A stretch of 18,956 bases of DNA from Candidatus Sulfotelmatobacter sp. (GCA_030151135.1 JASLEQ010000429.1:1-18956); one strand, 5' to 3'. Numbered from the stretch's first letter, positions 1 through 8,475 are shown. Program-made: numbers and translations. Notes: generated from the sequence alone by a model not told the origin.

Positions 1-504
1 AAGGTTCTCACTGACCTGGCCCACGCCAACAACAATCCCGGAGACGGGATTGGTCGCGGAATGAAGGTAGCGAAGGAACAGATAGTCGGCATGGTTGCCG
101 CCGTTGACTGGGTTCTCTCGCATACGGAAGAATCGATGCAAGGCGATTACCAGAAGCGCGCCGATCTCATCGCCGCCGCCGTGAAGGGCATCCCATCGGT
201 CAGGACGGAAACGGTAGTTCCAAAAATCGCCAACCACGTTCCGCATCTCCTCATACGTTTCGATCCGGCAGTCACCGGCGTTACAACCAGCCAGATCGTC
301 GAAACATTGCGGACGGGAACGCCTTCCATTGAACTGAATCCGAACACCGGCCAAAAACCAAATCAGGGCATCCCAGCCGATGCCAACACGTTAGTGGTCG
401 GTGTCTGGATGCTTCAGCCCGGCGAAGACGCGATTGTAGGAAGCCGGATTCGAGCGGCCTTGACGAAAAAGCCTGAGACCGAAAACTCCCTCCCAAGCAG
501 ATGA
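1..504 (+). CDS. SelA-like PLP-dependent enzyme, C-terminal fragment (5' end outside window)
   Basis: The frame is open from base 1 to a TGA at 502-504, so only the last ~167 residues are present. The stretch around GRGMKVAKEQIVGMVAA matches the segment that follows the PLP-lysine region in L-seryl-tRNA selenium transferase-like (SelA/aminotransferase class V-like) proteins, where a G-R-x-M-K-V-x-K-E motif precedes the small C-terminal domain. The PLP-binding lysine and most of the large domain lie upstream and cannot be checked. Such SelA-like paralogues in bacteria without selenocysteine are usually ammonia-lyases or aldolases acting on sugar-derived or amino acid substrates, so a true selenocysteine role should not be assumed. 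The ATG at 61 is internal to the domain, not the start. No U-rich terminator is evident directly after the stop. Confidence 0.75.
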   Translation, partial: KVLTDLAHANNNPGDGIGRGMKVAKEQIVGMVAAVDWVLSHTEESMQGDYQKRADLIAAAVKGIPSVRTETVVPKIANHVPHLLIRFDPAVTGVTTSQIVETLRTGTPSIELNPNTGQKPNQGIPADANTLVVGVWMLQPGEDAIVGSRIRAALTKKPETENSLPSR

Positions 505-619
505 CAGGGTGTGGCAATCCCGCGGTATTCAACCTGACAGGTTTAACGTCGAAAGCGTGTGCTTGAAGAATTTAATTTGGGAAGAAGGCCCGCCAAAGTC
601 AGTCGCCGATCATACCCGG

Positions 620-874
620 CTAGAACCAATCGCTCCGATACGCGACCCACCATGCGGCGAAAAAGATCGGGATGGTCGCGGCACAGGCCCACCAAAAAGG
701 AAGCACAAAGTCTGCTAGTAGCCCGAACACCGTAAAAACCATCCAGAATATTTTTTTCTGCACGAGTGTGATTGTAGTGGACGGAACCACTTGTTCCGTT
801 TTCGCGATGTTTTTTAGAACGTCGCGCGCACCACCTCCATTGGCTGGCTGAGAATGAATTGCCCAAAAAAACAA
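620..874 (-). CDS. possible small membrane protein with two hydrophobic helices
   Basis: This reading frame of up to 84 residues ends in two closely spaced hydrophobic segments: roughly residues 42-58 (FWMVFTVFGLLADFVLPFW) and 60-74 (ACAATIPIFFAAWWVAY). They end in the short polar tail RSDWF. The composition is that of a genuine membrane hairpin, unlike the overlapping frames. The longest form starts at a TTG at 874. Internal GTG codons or the ATG just before the first helix are alternatives, and none has a convincing ribosome-binding site, so the start is unsure. It follows the PilZ gene on the same strand with a gap of about 75 bases and could be co-transcribed with it. I do not recognise a family, and the product name is based on hydrophobicity alone. 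Confidence 0.4.
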   Translation of the reverse strand: MFFWAIHSQPANGGGARDVLKNIAKTEQVVPSTTITLVQKKIFWMVFTVFGLLADFVLPFWWACAATIPIFFAAWWVAYRSDWF

Positions 875-948
875 GAGGTTTTGATGGCGATCGATGACTG
901 CTTTGCCATGCAGTCATCTGATTCAAAGGGGGAAGCAGACGAAACGTT

Positions 949-1587
949 TTATTTCACTAGCTGGATATACGTGCTCTCACTCTGACTGGCGCGTGTCGTT
1001 TCCTGAATAAACTTCAAAAACTGGCGTAAGCTGTCCCGTTCTGGCGGGCTCATCTGCTCGAACCGAACTCGTATGGCGTTTGCCGAGGCTCGGCGGGTTA
1101 CGATTCCAGTCAACGCAAATCCTTTGACCCAGATTTTTCCGTTCGGCACCCAAAGCCCGACGTCCACTTTAGCGCCCGACTTCACCGGCGTCGCCGTCTC
1201 GATCAGGCATCCACCCGCGCTCGTATTCGACAAATTCCCCCAGATCGGATTCGGCCCCTCATCCACTCGCAACTCCACCGCAACAAAACACTTGATGCGT
1301 GGATGCCTCCGACGGTCGCTGCCCCAGTTCGGACTGAAGAAGTCCGGTTCGAACGGAGGAGTAGTCGAGGTCGGCGTTGGAGATGGATGCGACACCGGCC
1401 CGGGCTGAGAAGCATTCGCCTTCCCACTCGCCGCCCCAGCCTTAATCTCTCTCATCGCCGCGACCAGCGCCTGGTCGCGCTTATCGGCCGGTGCTTCTCG
1501 ATACGCCTGCAACAGTTTCCCAACCTGTCGTACCAGGTCAGGGTCCGATAAAATTCGAGTCCAGTCAGTTCCGGTTGCCGTGCTCAT
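949..1587 (-). CDS. PilZ domain protein
   Basis: The product is 212 residues from the ATG at 1587. Residues 1-50 form a predicted helical, charged region, and 55-85 are a Pro/Ser/Thr-rich linker. A PilZ domain runs from about 90 to 195. The two c-di-GMP-binding motifs of PilZ are both visible: an arginine cluster RRRHPR at 92-97 (RxxxR) and NTSAGG at 121-126 ((D/N)xSxxG). The protein is therefore probably a competent c-di-GMP receptor, acting in the cytoplasm on motility, exopolysaccharide or another surface trait; the target is unknown. The frame stays open upstream to 1797, but that extension lies over the 3' end of the TonB-like gene and has out-of-frame composition, so I chose the internal ATG. 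No strong Shine-Dalgarno precedes it. It lies 115 bases after the TonB-like gene on the same strand. Confidence 0.8.
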   Translation of the reverse strand: MSTATGTDWTRILSDPDLVRQVGKLLQAYREAPADKRDQALVAAMREIKAGAASGKANASQPGPVSHPSPTPTSTTPPFEPDFFSPNWGSDRRRHPRIKCFVAVELRVDEGPNPIWGNLSNTSAGGCLIETATPVKSGAKVDVGLWVPNGKIWVKGFALTGIVTRRASANAIRVRFEQMSPPERDSLRQFLKFIQETTRASQSESTYIQLVK

Positions 1588-1702
1588 GGGGTCGTAAGAT
1601 AAGCGGGCCTGTGCCCTCAGTTTCAGCTTCGGCGAAAGGTCACCATCTTTCAAGATGACCTTGGTCACGTGGGATGTTGCGCGGTGGGAGTAAGAAGCGA
1701 CT

Positions 1703-2041
1703 TTACTGAGCTTCAAATGCCAACTGGACGACCTCAGTCGTTTCGGCCTGAGCTGGTTCGAACTTCCACTTCGAAACCGCGTCCTGCGCGGCTTCAATTA
1801 ACACAGGATTCCCACCCAAAACGCGGGTGGATTTCACTGTTCCGTTGGGCCGTACGGTCGCTTCCACTTTGACAGCCCCATGAATATGCATCTTCTTCGC
1901 CAGTTCCGGATACACCGGTGCTATCCGTGCCGTGACCTTCCGGTCCGAATCTACGCCAGAATTGCCGGCATTCTGGGCGTTCATCAAGCTGGCCGAAACC
2001 GCTATGAGTGCAACTGTCAATAAGACTACGCGTGCTCGCAT
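1703..2041 (-). CDS. secreted TonB C-terminal domain protein
   Basis: The product has 112 residues. Residues 1-22 are a signal peptide (MRAR, then VVLLTVALIAVSASLMNA), with likely cleavage after NAQ or MNA. Residues 35-110 form a TonB C-terminal domain: APVYPELAKK with the family's Tyr-Pro, the strand GAVKVEATVRPNGTVKS, and the closing helix-strand AAQDAVSKWKFEPA. It lacks the N-terminal membrane anchor and proline-rich spacer of a true TonB, so it cannot couple to ExbB/ExbD in the usual way. It is more likely a free periplasmic TonB-C module. Such short proteins are common in Acidobacteriota; their partners are unknown. A GAGG element lies about 10 bases upstream of the ATG. The gene is divergent from the efflux operon across a 277-base gap. 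Confidence 0.8.
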   Translation of the reverse strand: MRARVVLLTVALIAVSASLMNAQNAGNSGVDSDRKVTARIAPVYPELAKKMHIHGAVKVEATVRPNGTVKSTRVLGGNPVLIEAAQDAVSKWKFEPAQAETTEVVQLAFEAQ

Positions 2042-2318
2042 GAAATTGTAGCCTCTGCTTGTTGGTTACTGACTCAGGTTACCCAGATTCCGCCCGGATC
2101 GGCAGAGTACGGAAGTCATTGTCCGGACGTGGCAGCACTCGTTTCACTCTGCGAAATTCCGCCCCTTTCCTTTCCCATTCTGGATCATCCATTTTTTCTT
2201 CAATCATTGCATCGCCAATGCCTGTAAACGAATCAAAGATGGCGAGTTATGCTATCTAGGACGAGATAACGCCCGGCCCCCCTCTGTTACACTCACGGCC
2301 AGACGTTCAAAGATAAGA

Positions 2319-3746
2319 ATGCGATGCTCATGGAAAGTTTCTGCTCTGTTACTTCTTTATGTTTCTGCAATTGCGCCACCGCTGAAGTCGCAAACTCCTG
2401 CAGCGCCCTCGATCTCTCCCGGCACTCAGAGTCCATTTCAAGGCAGCGCTCCTGAAGGCACGGCGACTCAGCAAGTCCTGCAGATTGATTTCAAGGATGC
2501 TATCGAGCGGGGTTTGCGCAGCAACTTAGGTCTCTTGCTGGCTGGGGATCAGGCTCAGGCCGCTCGCGGCCAGCGCTGGCAGGCGCTCGCGGAACTGTTG
2601 CCCAATATCGGAATTCGGGCCCAGGAAGCGGTACAGACTCAAAGCCTTACGGCCCTCGGCTTCAAGTCGAACGTCTTTCCCTTTCCTGTTCCGCGCGTCA
2701 TCGGTCCATTCAATTACTTCGATCTGCGGGCCAACTGGCAGCAGAATGTTTTCAATTTCCGTGATCTGGAGCGCGAACGAGCCGCGTCCGAGGGCGTAAA
2801 AGCCGCCCAATATTCCCTGAAAGATGCCCGAGAAGTCGTTGTTCTGGCGGTCGGCAACGGATACCTGCAGGCTATTGCCGCCTCCGCCCGCGTCGAAACC
2901 GCTGAAGCGCAGGTCAAAGCCGCGCAAGCTCTCTCAGATAAAGCTACCGACCAACAGCGCGCTGGATTAACCCCCGCGATTGACGCGCTACGGGCCCAAG
3001 TCGAGTTGCAGGCGCGGCAGCAGCAGCTTATTTCAGCTCGCAATGATCTCGCCAAATCTATGCTTAGCGTCGCCCGGATCATTGGCCTTCCTCCAGGGCA
3101 GCAATTTGTTCTCACGGAGAAGGCTCCATTCCAGAGCTTGACGCCCCAGCCCATTGAGGCCTACCTCCAACGGGCTTACTCTGGACGGGCTGACTATCAG
3201 GCCGCCCTTGCGCAGGTCCAAAGCGCAGAACTCAGCCGCAGAGGCGCGGCGGCCGGTCGCTATCCCACACTCGATCTTGATGCCAGTTTCGGCGACATTG
3301 GCACCACGCCTGGCCAATCCAACGGCACCTGGCAAGTGATCGGGGGCATTAACATTCCGATTTTCGCCGGGAATCGAGTACACGCCGACCTGCTGCAGGC
3401 CGACGCCCAGCTTAAGCAGGCCCGCTCCCAGCTTGGGGACCTTCGCGGCAAAATCGATTACGAAGTCCGCAGCGCTCTGCTCGATCTCGATGCCGCCGCC
3501 CAGCAAGTCGACGTCGCCCGAAGCTCCGTTGATCTCGCCGAGCAGGCCCTGACCCAATCGCAGGACCGCTTTACGGCGGGAGTCGCCGACAATCTCGAAG
3601 TCGTTCAGGCCCAGGAGTCAGTTGCCGCGGCCCACGAGAGTTACATTCAAAGTCTTTATGCCCATAACCTCGCGAAGGTTGAACTGGCCTACGCCATCGG
3701 CGATGCCGAACAAGGTGTCAGGCGCTATCTGAAAGGCATGCAATAA
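2319..3746 (+). CDS. tolC-like: TolC-type outer-membrane efflux channel
   Basis: The protein has 475 residues. An N-terminal signal peptide spans about residues 1-25 (hydrophobic core VSALLLLYVSAIAPPL, probable cleavage near KSQ). It is followed by a short Pro/Ser/Gly-rich stretch and two OEP repeats. The long Ala/Gln-rich helices of this fold are clear, for example around residues 195-245 and 375-440, with the family-typical QSQDRFTAGVADNLEVVQAQ near the end of the second repeat. The length is normal for the family. It should trimerise into the outer-membrane duct of a tripartite pump. It is the first gene of a tight operon: the EmrA-type adaptor starts 2 bases after its TAA. The start ATG has only a weak AAGA-type upstream element. 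Confidence 0.92.
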   Translation: MRCSWKVSALLLLYVSAIAPPLKSQTPAAPSISPGTQSPFQGSAPEGTATQQVLQIDFKDAIERGLRSNLGLLLAGDQAQAARGQRWQALAELLPNIGIRAQEAVQTQSLTALGFKSNVFPFPVPRVIGPFNYFDLRANWQQNVFNFRDLERERAASEGVKAAQYSLKDAREVVVLAVGNGYLQAIAASARVETAEAQVKAAQALSDKATDQQRAGLTPAIDALRAQVELQARQQQLISARNDLAKSMLSVARIIGLPPGQQFVLTEKAPFQSLTPQPIEAYLQRAYSGRADYQAALAQVQSAELSRRGAAAGRYPTLDLDASFGDIGTTPGQSNGTWQVIGGINIPIFAGNRVHADLLQADAQLKQARSQLGDLRGKIDYEVRSALLDLDAAAQQVDVARSSVDLAEQALTQSQDRFTAGVADNLEVVQAQESVAAAHESYIQSLYAHNLAKVELAYAIGDAEQGVRRYLKGMQ

Positions 3747-3748
3747 TC

Positions 3749-5020
3749 ATGGATCAGACCACAACCCAGACCCCGCCTGCACCTCCAGAGAAGCCGGAAT
3801 CCGGAAATAAGCCTTTGCCTTCCACTGAGCGGGATTTCCATTCCCGCCCGAATCGCACCCAAAGTCCCGGTTTTCGCATCGCCATCATCATTGCCCTCGT
3901 CGTGCTCGTGGTTGTCGGTTTTTTCGTCTACCGCTACTTCACCAGCTATGAATCGACCGATGATGCCCAGGTCGACGGGCACATCAACTCCATCAGCGCG
4001 CGCATCACGGGCCATGTCACTAAGCTGGACATTCGCGACAATCAATATGTCAACGCTGGAGATGTGCTCATCGAAATTGACCCGAGCGACTACCAGGTCG
4101 CTTACGATCGCGCCAAGGCCGATTTCGCCGACGCGCAGGCCGCCGCCATTGCCGCGGGCGTGAACGTTCCAATCACCTCAGTCAACACCAGCAGCCAGAT
4201 TTCGGCGTCAGAAGCTGATGTCAACAGCGCTCGCGCCGGGATCCAGGCCGCTCAGCAGCAACTGCAAGCCGCCAAAGCGCAGTTGGACGAGGCCCAGGCC
4301 AACGACGTCAAGGCGCAGAACGATCTCGGCCGTTACAAGCAGCTTGTGACCAAGCAGGAAATTTCGCAGCAGCAGTACGATCAGGCCGTCGCCGCTGCTA
4401 AAGCCAGTTCCGCCTCCGTCGAAGCCGCCCGCGCCACGGCCCAGGCAGCCGAACAGCAGGTCACGCAGGCGCGAGGCAAGTTGGTGCAGGCCGACGCCAA
4501 TTACCGTTACGCGAATACCGCGCCCAAGCAGATGCAAATCACCCGGGCGCGTGCCCAAGCCGCCGTCGCGCAGGTGCAGCGTGCCAAAGCGAGCCTCGAA
4601 CAAGCCCAACTCAACCTGCAATACACAAAAGTCCTCTCACCCGTTAACGGGATCGTCAGCAATCGGACCGTCGAGGTCGGACAAAACGTTGCACCCGGTC
4701 AGGAATTGATGAAGGTCATCAACCTCGATGATGTCTGGATTACCGCTAACTTCAAAGAGACGCAACTCCGCGACATGCGTGACGGTCAGCGCGTCACCAT
4801 TGAGGTCGACGCCACCGGCCGCAAATACAACGGCAAGGTTGACAGCATCGCCGGGGCGAGCGGCGCGCGCTTCAGCCTGCTGCCTCCTGAAAATGCGACC
4901 GGCAACTACGTCAAAGTTGTGCAGCGCATCCCTGTGAAAATCGATCTCGATGCAGGCTCCAACAATGACCACCAGCTTCGTCCCGGCGAATCGGTCACGC
5001 CCAAAGTCTGGATTCGTTAA
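3749..5020 (+). CDS. emrA: EmrA/HlyD-type membrane fusion protein
   Basis: The protein has 423 residues. A Pro-rich cytoplasmic tail (1-40) precedes a single membrane anchor at about 43-62 (IAIIIALVVLVVVGFFVY). The EmrA signature STDDAQVDGHI follows at about 69-79. A split biotinyl-lipoyl domain is seen as SARITGHVTKLDIRDNQYV before and VLSPVNGIVSNRTVEVGQNV after a long Ala/Gln-rich coiled-coil hairpin (about 150-290). The C-terminal beta-barrel ends at PGESVTPKVWIR. It bridges the inner-membrane MFS pump and the TolC channel. Its stop codon shares one base with the next gene's start (TAATG), indicating translational coupling. The ~30-residue N-terminal tail is somewhat longer than in E. coli EmrA. 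Family assignment is firm; the exported substrate cannot be read from the sequence. Confidence 0.93.
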   Translation: MDQTTTQTPPAPPEKPESGNKPLPSTERDFHSRPNRTQSPGFRIAIIIALVVLVVVGFFVYRYFTSYESTDDAQVDGHINSISARITGHVTKLDIRDNQYVNAGDVLIEIDPSDYQVAYDRAKADFADAQAAAIAAGVNVPITSVNTSSQISASEADVNSARAGIQAAQQQLQAAKAQLDEAQANDVKAQNDLGRYKQLVTKQEISQQQYDQAVAAAKASSASVEAARATAQAAEQQVTQARGKLVQADANYRYANTAPKQMQITRARAQAAVAQVQRAKASLEQAQLNLQYTKVLSPVNGIVSNRTVEVGQNVAPGQELMKVINLDDVWITANFKETQLRDMRDGQRVTIEVDATGRKYNGKVDSIAGASGARFSLLPPENATGNYVKVVQRIPVKIDLDAGSNNDHQLRPGESVTPKVWIR

Positions 5021-6609
5021 TGGGTGCTGCTGCTGTCACCATGGATCAGTCAGACGCTTGGCGTCCCGCGGTTAATCCGTGGATCATTGCCATGGCCGTC
5101 ACGCTCGCGACGTTCATGGAGGTGCTAGACACTTCCATCGCCAATGTCGCCCTGCCGCACATCGCCGGAAGCCTCTCCGCCGGGCAGGATGAGAGTACCT
5201 GGATCCTCACTTCCTACCTCGTTTCCAACGCCATCGTTCTGCCTCTCAGCGGATGGCTGTCGTCCATCGTCGGCCGAAAAAATTTCTACATGGGCTGCGT
5301 CGCGCTATTCACGATCAGCTCCTTCATGTGCGGACTTGCGCCCAATCTCGAGATCCTCATTCTCTGTCGAGTTCTGCAGTGCGCAGGGGGAGGGGGATTG
5401 CAGCCCAGCGAGCAGGCCATCCTCGCCGACACGTTTCCTCCGGCCAAACGCGGCATGGCTTTCGCCGTCTATGGTGTCGCTGTCGTCACTGCTCCCGCCA
5501 TCGGTCCCACCCTCGGAGGGTGGATTACCGACAACTTCAGCTGGCGCTGGATTTTTTTCATCAATATCCCGGTAGGAATTCTTTCGATCCTCCTGACCTC
5601 GCGCCTCATTCAGGATCCCCCTTACTTCCGTCGCCGCAAGCTTTCCGAGACTCATATTGATTTCGTCGGCCTCGGATTCGTGGGCCTCGGACTCGGCACA
5701 CTCCAGGTTGTCCTCGATAAAGGCCAGCGTGACGACTGGTTTGAATCGCGCTTCATCACCTGGATGTTCCTGATCGCAATCGTTTCCTTGATCTTCGTGG
5801 TTGTCTGGGAGTGGAAGAACAAAGATCCGATCATCGATCTTCACTTATTCCGCGATCGAACCTTCGGCATTTCGAACCTGCTGATGTTTATGCTTGGCTT
5901 TGCCTTGCTCGGCAGTACTTTGCTGTTGCCGCTTTTCATGCAAACCATGCTCGGCTATACGGCCGAACGCTCCGGTCTCGCGCTCATGCCCGGGGGCTTC
6001 GCCATCATGCTATTGCTGCCGCTCGTCGGATTTCTCCTCTCCCGTTATCAGCCGCGATGGCTGCTCGTCTTCGGCCTGGTGGTGCTTTCGGCCTCGCTGT
6101 TTCACATGACCATCTTCAATCTCGAAATGGATTTCCGCACCACTGTTGTCGCCCGGCTTCTGCAGGCCGTCGGCATGGCTTTCCTCTTTGTTCCCATCAA
6201 CACTGCGGCCTACGCTTTCCTGCCGCGTGAGAAGAACAATGCCGCCTCCGGGCTCATGAACCTCGCGCGCAACATGGGGGGTAGTGTCGGTATTTCCGTC
6301 GTCACCACCATGCTCGATCGCCGGACGCAGGTCCACGTCAACGACCTCTCCCGCAACCTGAACGCTGGTAATCCGGCGCTGCTGGCCATGGTGCGCGGCG
6401 CCGCCAGTGCCATGCAGGCTCACGGAGCCAGTGCAGCGGGGGCAACCCAGCGGGCCTACGCTTTAATCCAAGGTACAGTGCAGCGCCAGGCCACCATGCT
6501 GGCCTACATCGACTGTTTCTGGTTTCTTGGGGTTGCCATCTTGCTTATGGTCCCGGCCGTGTTCCTCATGAGAAAATCGAAACCCGGCGGTGGAATGGCA
6601 GTACACTAG
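5020..6609 (+). CDS. emrB: EmrB/QacA-type DHA2 multidrug MFS transporter
   Basis: The protein has 529 residues, the size expected for a 14-helix DHA2 drug:proton antiporter. Family motifs are present: motif D1 as LDTSIANVALPHIAG (36-50), motif A-like GWLSSIVGRKNFY (78-90), motif B arginine in CRVLQCAGGGG (116-125), and antiporter motif C as APAIGPTLGGWI (158-169). DNFSWRWIFFINIPVG follows, a hallmark of EmrB relatives. It should be the inner-membrane engine that drives export through the EmrA adaptor and TolC channel. The ATG at 5020 overlaps the emrA stop. An alternative in-frame ATG at 5041 (MDQSDAWRP) would give a protein 7 residues shorter. The C-terminal third contains a Gly/Ala-rich extramembrane segment (about 445-490) before the last helix. 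Confidence 0.93.
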   Translation: MGAAAVTMDQSDAWRPAVNPWIIAMAVTLATFMEVLDTSIANVALPHIAGSLSAGQDESTWILTSYLVSNAIVLPLSGWLSSIVGRKNFYMGCVALFTISSFMCGLAPNLEILILCRVLQCAGGGGLQPSEQAILADTFPPAKRGMAFAVYGVAVVTAPAIGPTLGGWITDNFSWRWIFFINIPVGILSILLTSRLIQDPPYFRRRKLSETHIDFVGLGFVGLGLGTLQVVLDKGQRDDWFESRFITWMFLIAIVSLIFVVVWEWKNKDPIIDLHLFRDRTFGISNLLMFMLGFALLGSTLLLPLFMQTMLGYTAERSGLALMPGGFAIMLLLPLVGFLLSRYQPRWLLVFGLVVLSASLFHMTIFNLEMDFRTTVVARLLQAVGMAFLFVPINTAAYAFLPREKNNAASGLMNLARNMGGSVGISVVTTMLDRRTQVHVNDLSRNLNAGNPALLAMVRGAASAMQAHGASAAGATQRAYALIQGTVQRQATMLAYIDCFWFLGVAILLMVPAVFLMRKSKPGGGMAVH

Positions 6610-6615
6610 AGCGCT

Positions 6616-7281
6616 ATGTTTCGCCTGATCACCATCGAGCGTGAGTACGGAAGCGGCGCCGCCGCCATCTCCCAGCAATTGGCCGAGCGGCTGGGATGGA
6701 AGCTCTGGGACCACGCGCTCACCGAAGAGATCGCCCGCCTCGCGCAGGTCTCTCCGTCAGCCGTGAAGCGCTGCGACGAGCGCATGGATAGCCGCCTCAG
6801 CCGCTGGTCGAAAGTTTTCTGGCGCGGTAGCTATGAACGCAGTTCGCAGGTCACCGGCCAAATCTTCGACACCGACCGCATGATGGCCATGATGCAGGAC
6901 ATCATGGATCGCATCGGCCGCGAAGGCAACGCCGTTATCGTCGGACGCGGTGCTCCATTTTTCCTGCGCGAGCATCCCGATGCCTTCCACGTTTTCCTCT
7001 ATGCGCCCCGGGCGGAAAAAATCCGTCGCACGATCGCCGACGGACACTCTGAATCCGAAGCCGAAGAAATGGTCGACACCGTCGACCGCGAGCGCATGGC
7101 CTACGTCAAACACTATTTCAATGCCGACTGGCCGACGCGCTCGCTCTATCACATGATGTTGAATACCGCCGTCGGCAACGAGCCTGTCATCCGCACAATC
7201 CTAGACACCATGCGCCACCTCGCCGGCAGTCCAAAAGCAACGGACTACGCCGCCCCGAATCCTCAACCGGCCACACGCTGA
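6616..7281 (+). CDS. cytidylate kinase-like P-loop protein
   Basis: The protein has 221 residues. The N-terminus LITIEREYGSGAAAISQQLA is the signature of the cytidylate-kinase-like family (Cytidylate_kin2 type), in which the phosphate loop is REYGSGG-like rather than a classical GxxxxGK[ST]. Later family features include NAVIVGRGAPFFL (about 110-122) and an Arg-rich lid region around APRAEKIRRTIADG. Members are annotated by similarity to Cmk, but the substrate is generally not established, and this is unlikely to be the housekeeping CMP kinase. It begins 6 bases after the emrB stop with no room for its own promoter, so it is translated with the efflux genes. How a nucleotide-kinase-like protein relates to export is not known. 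The last ~15 residues are Pro/Ala/Asn-rich and probably disordered. Confidence 0.8.
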   Translation: MFRLITIEREYGSGAAAISQQLAERLGWKLWDHALTEEIARLAQVSPSAVKRCDERMDSRLSRWSKVFWRGSYERSSQVTGQIFDTDRMMAMMQDIMDRIGREGNAVIVGRGAPFFLREHPDAFHVFLYAPRAEKIRRTIADGHSESEAEEMVDTVDRERMAYVKHYFNADWPTRSLYHMMLNTAVGNEPVIRTILDTMRHLAGSPKATDYAAPNPQPATR

Positions 7282-7326
7282 TCTCAAGCGAGTACGGGGT
7301 CTGTCATTCTGGCGCACGATCGAACC

Positions 7327-7353
7327 GAGCAGCGGGAAATCCGCTGCCTGCTC
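7327..7353. terminator. hairpin between convergent genes
   Basis: A perfect 7-base stem GCAGCGG/CCGCTGC (7329-7335 and 7341-7347) with a GAAAT loop lies between the convergent kinase-like gene and ferrochelatase gene. An outer GAG/CTC can extend it across a small bulge. There is no clear U-tract on either side, so a bidirectional terminator role is an inference from position and symmetry only. Confidence 0.3.
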
Positions 7354-7437
7354 TGTCATTGATGATTTGTGAATTCGTGGCGCGCGTTTCTGTGGACCTT
7401 CGCGAAAGCAGCGCCCGAGTGGCCGTAATCCGCGAAC

Positions 7438-8475
7438 TCACCGGTTGACCTGTTGAGGCGGACGCATCGGCGCCGGACAACAATCCTCAGCACACACATC
7501 CTCCCGCGCCCCCAACGTCCCCAAAGCTTTCCGCTCCGCCCCGGCCGTCCTCTCCAGAATCAACTGCCGAATCATCCCCACAAATTTCGGGTGCACTCCC
7601 ACCGTCTTTGACCGAGCCATTGGCAGCCCAACCGACTCGCACAGCTGATGAGCCTCAATATCGAGGTCGTACAGCACTTCCATGTGATCCGAGATGAAGC
7701 TGATCGGCGCGATCACCACTCCTGACGCCAGGTTCTTAGCCTTCACGTTCCGCAGGTGATCCAGGATGTCCGGCTCCAGCCAAGGCTGCCCTGGAGATCC
7801 GCTCCGGCTCTGATATACCAACGCATCATTGTTGACCCCAAGCGCCGCCGAAGAAATCCGCCGGACCTCTTCCAGTTGCTTCACATAATCACTGGTACTC
7901 GCCATAGAAAGGGGGATACTGTGCGCCACGTACACGATCTGCGCGTTCGATTGTGCCAAGCCAAGCGAGACGTCCGTAAGCTCGCGAAGAGCCACGGCAA
8001 TCCGTTCCTCTGTAGCCTCCAGGAATCCTGGATGATTGAAGAACACCCGCAGCTTCTCCACCTCCGGCGCGCCTTCGCCAACCTCAGCCCGCGCCCGCGC
8101 AATGTCTTCCCGATACTGCCGGCATCCCGAGTACGAGCTGTACGCCGAGGTCACAAACGCCAACGCCCGCCGCACTCCGTCCTTCTTCATCTGCCGCAAT
8201 GTATCCGGCAGCATTGGATGCCAATTCCGGTTTCCCCAATACACCGGCAGCTTCGGCCCATGCAACGCCAGTTCGCCCTCGATCGCCGCAATCAAGTCGC
8301 GCGTCTGCTGGTTGATCGGACTCTTTCCGTCAAAATGATAGTAGTGCTCTGCCACCGCCAGCATCCGCTCCCGCGGTACATTTCGTCCGCGCAGCACGTT
8401 CTCGAGGAACGGAATCACGTCCTCATGCTTCTCCGGACCACCAAACGAAACCACCAATATCGCGTCGTAATCCAT
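7438..8475 (-). CDS. hemH: ferrochelatase, probably coproporphyrin type with [2Fe-2S] ligand cysteines
   Basis: The product is 345 residues from the ATG at 8475. It inserts ferrous iron into a porphyrin in late haem synthesis. The N-terminal AILVVSFGGPE, the SAYSSYSGCRQYRED motif (110-124), the catalytic histidine in VYVAHSIP (His185) and the SDHMEVLYD acid (Glu266) are all present; the last two align with His183 and Glu264 of the Bacillus enzyme. Cys118 in SGCRQY plus Cys328, Cys332 and Cys333 near the C-terminus (VCAEDCCPAP) form the four-cysteine pattern seen in [2Fe-2S]-containing bacterial ferrochelatases such as those of Actinobacteria. That resemblance suggests coproporphyrin III rather than protoporphyrin IX as substrate, but this is an inference. 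An upstream ATG at 8532 would add 19 residues of unlikely sequence, so the internal start is preferred although neither has a strong ribosome-binding site. Confidence 0.9.
   Translation of the reverse strand: MDYDAILVVSFGGPEKHEDVIPFLENVLRGRNVPRERMLAVAEHYYHFDGKSPINQQTRDLIAAIEGELALHGPKLPVYWGNRNWHPMLPDTLRQMKKDGVRRALAFVTSAYSSYSGCRQYREDIARARAEVGEGAPEVEKLRVFFNHPGFLEATEERIAVALRELTDVSLGLAQSNAQIVYVAHSIPLSMASTSDYVKQLEEVRRISSAALGVNNDALVYQSRSGSPGQPWLEPDILDHLRNVKAKNLASGVVIAPISFISDHMEVLYDLDIEAHQLCESVGLPMARSKTVGVHPKFVGMIRQLILERTAGAERKALGTLGAREDVCAEDCCPAPMRPPQQVNR

Noticed and set aside
543..926. 127-residue minus-strand frame
   Set aside because: Arg/Ser/His-rich composition without hydrophobic or domain pattern. 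It overlaps the frame at 620-874, which encodes two clear hydrophobic helices.
1588..1797. N-terminal extension of the PilZ protein
   Set aside because: It runs over the 3' end of the TonB-like gene, is very basic, and has no domain character. The ATG at 1587 gives a normal PilZ protein.
2059..2259. 66-residue plus-strand frame in the gap before the TolC-like gene
   Set aside because: No ribosome-binding site, Ser/Arg-rich low-information sequence. The gap more likely holds the divergent promoters, although no clear -35/-10 pair was found.
5387..5398. G-rich run GGGGGAGGGGG inside emrB
   Set aside because: Only two G-tracts occur, which is not enough for a quadruplex. They encode the Gly-rich part of motif B (GGGG).
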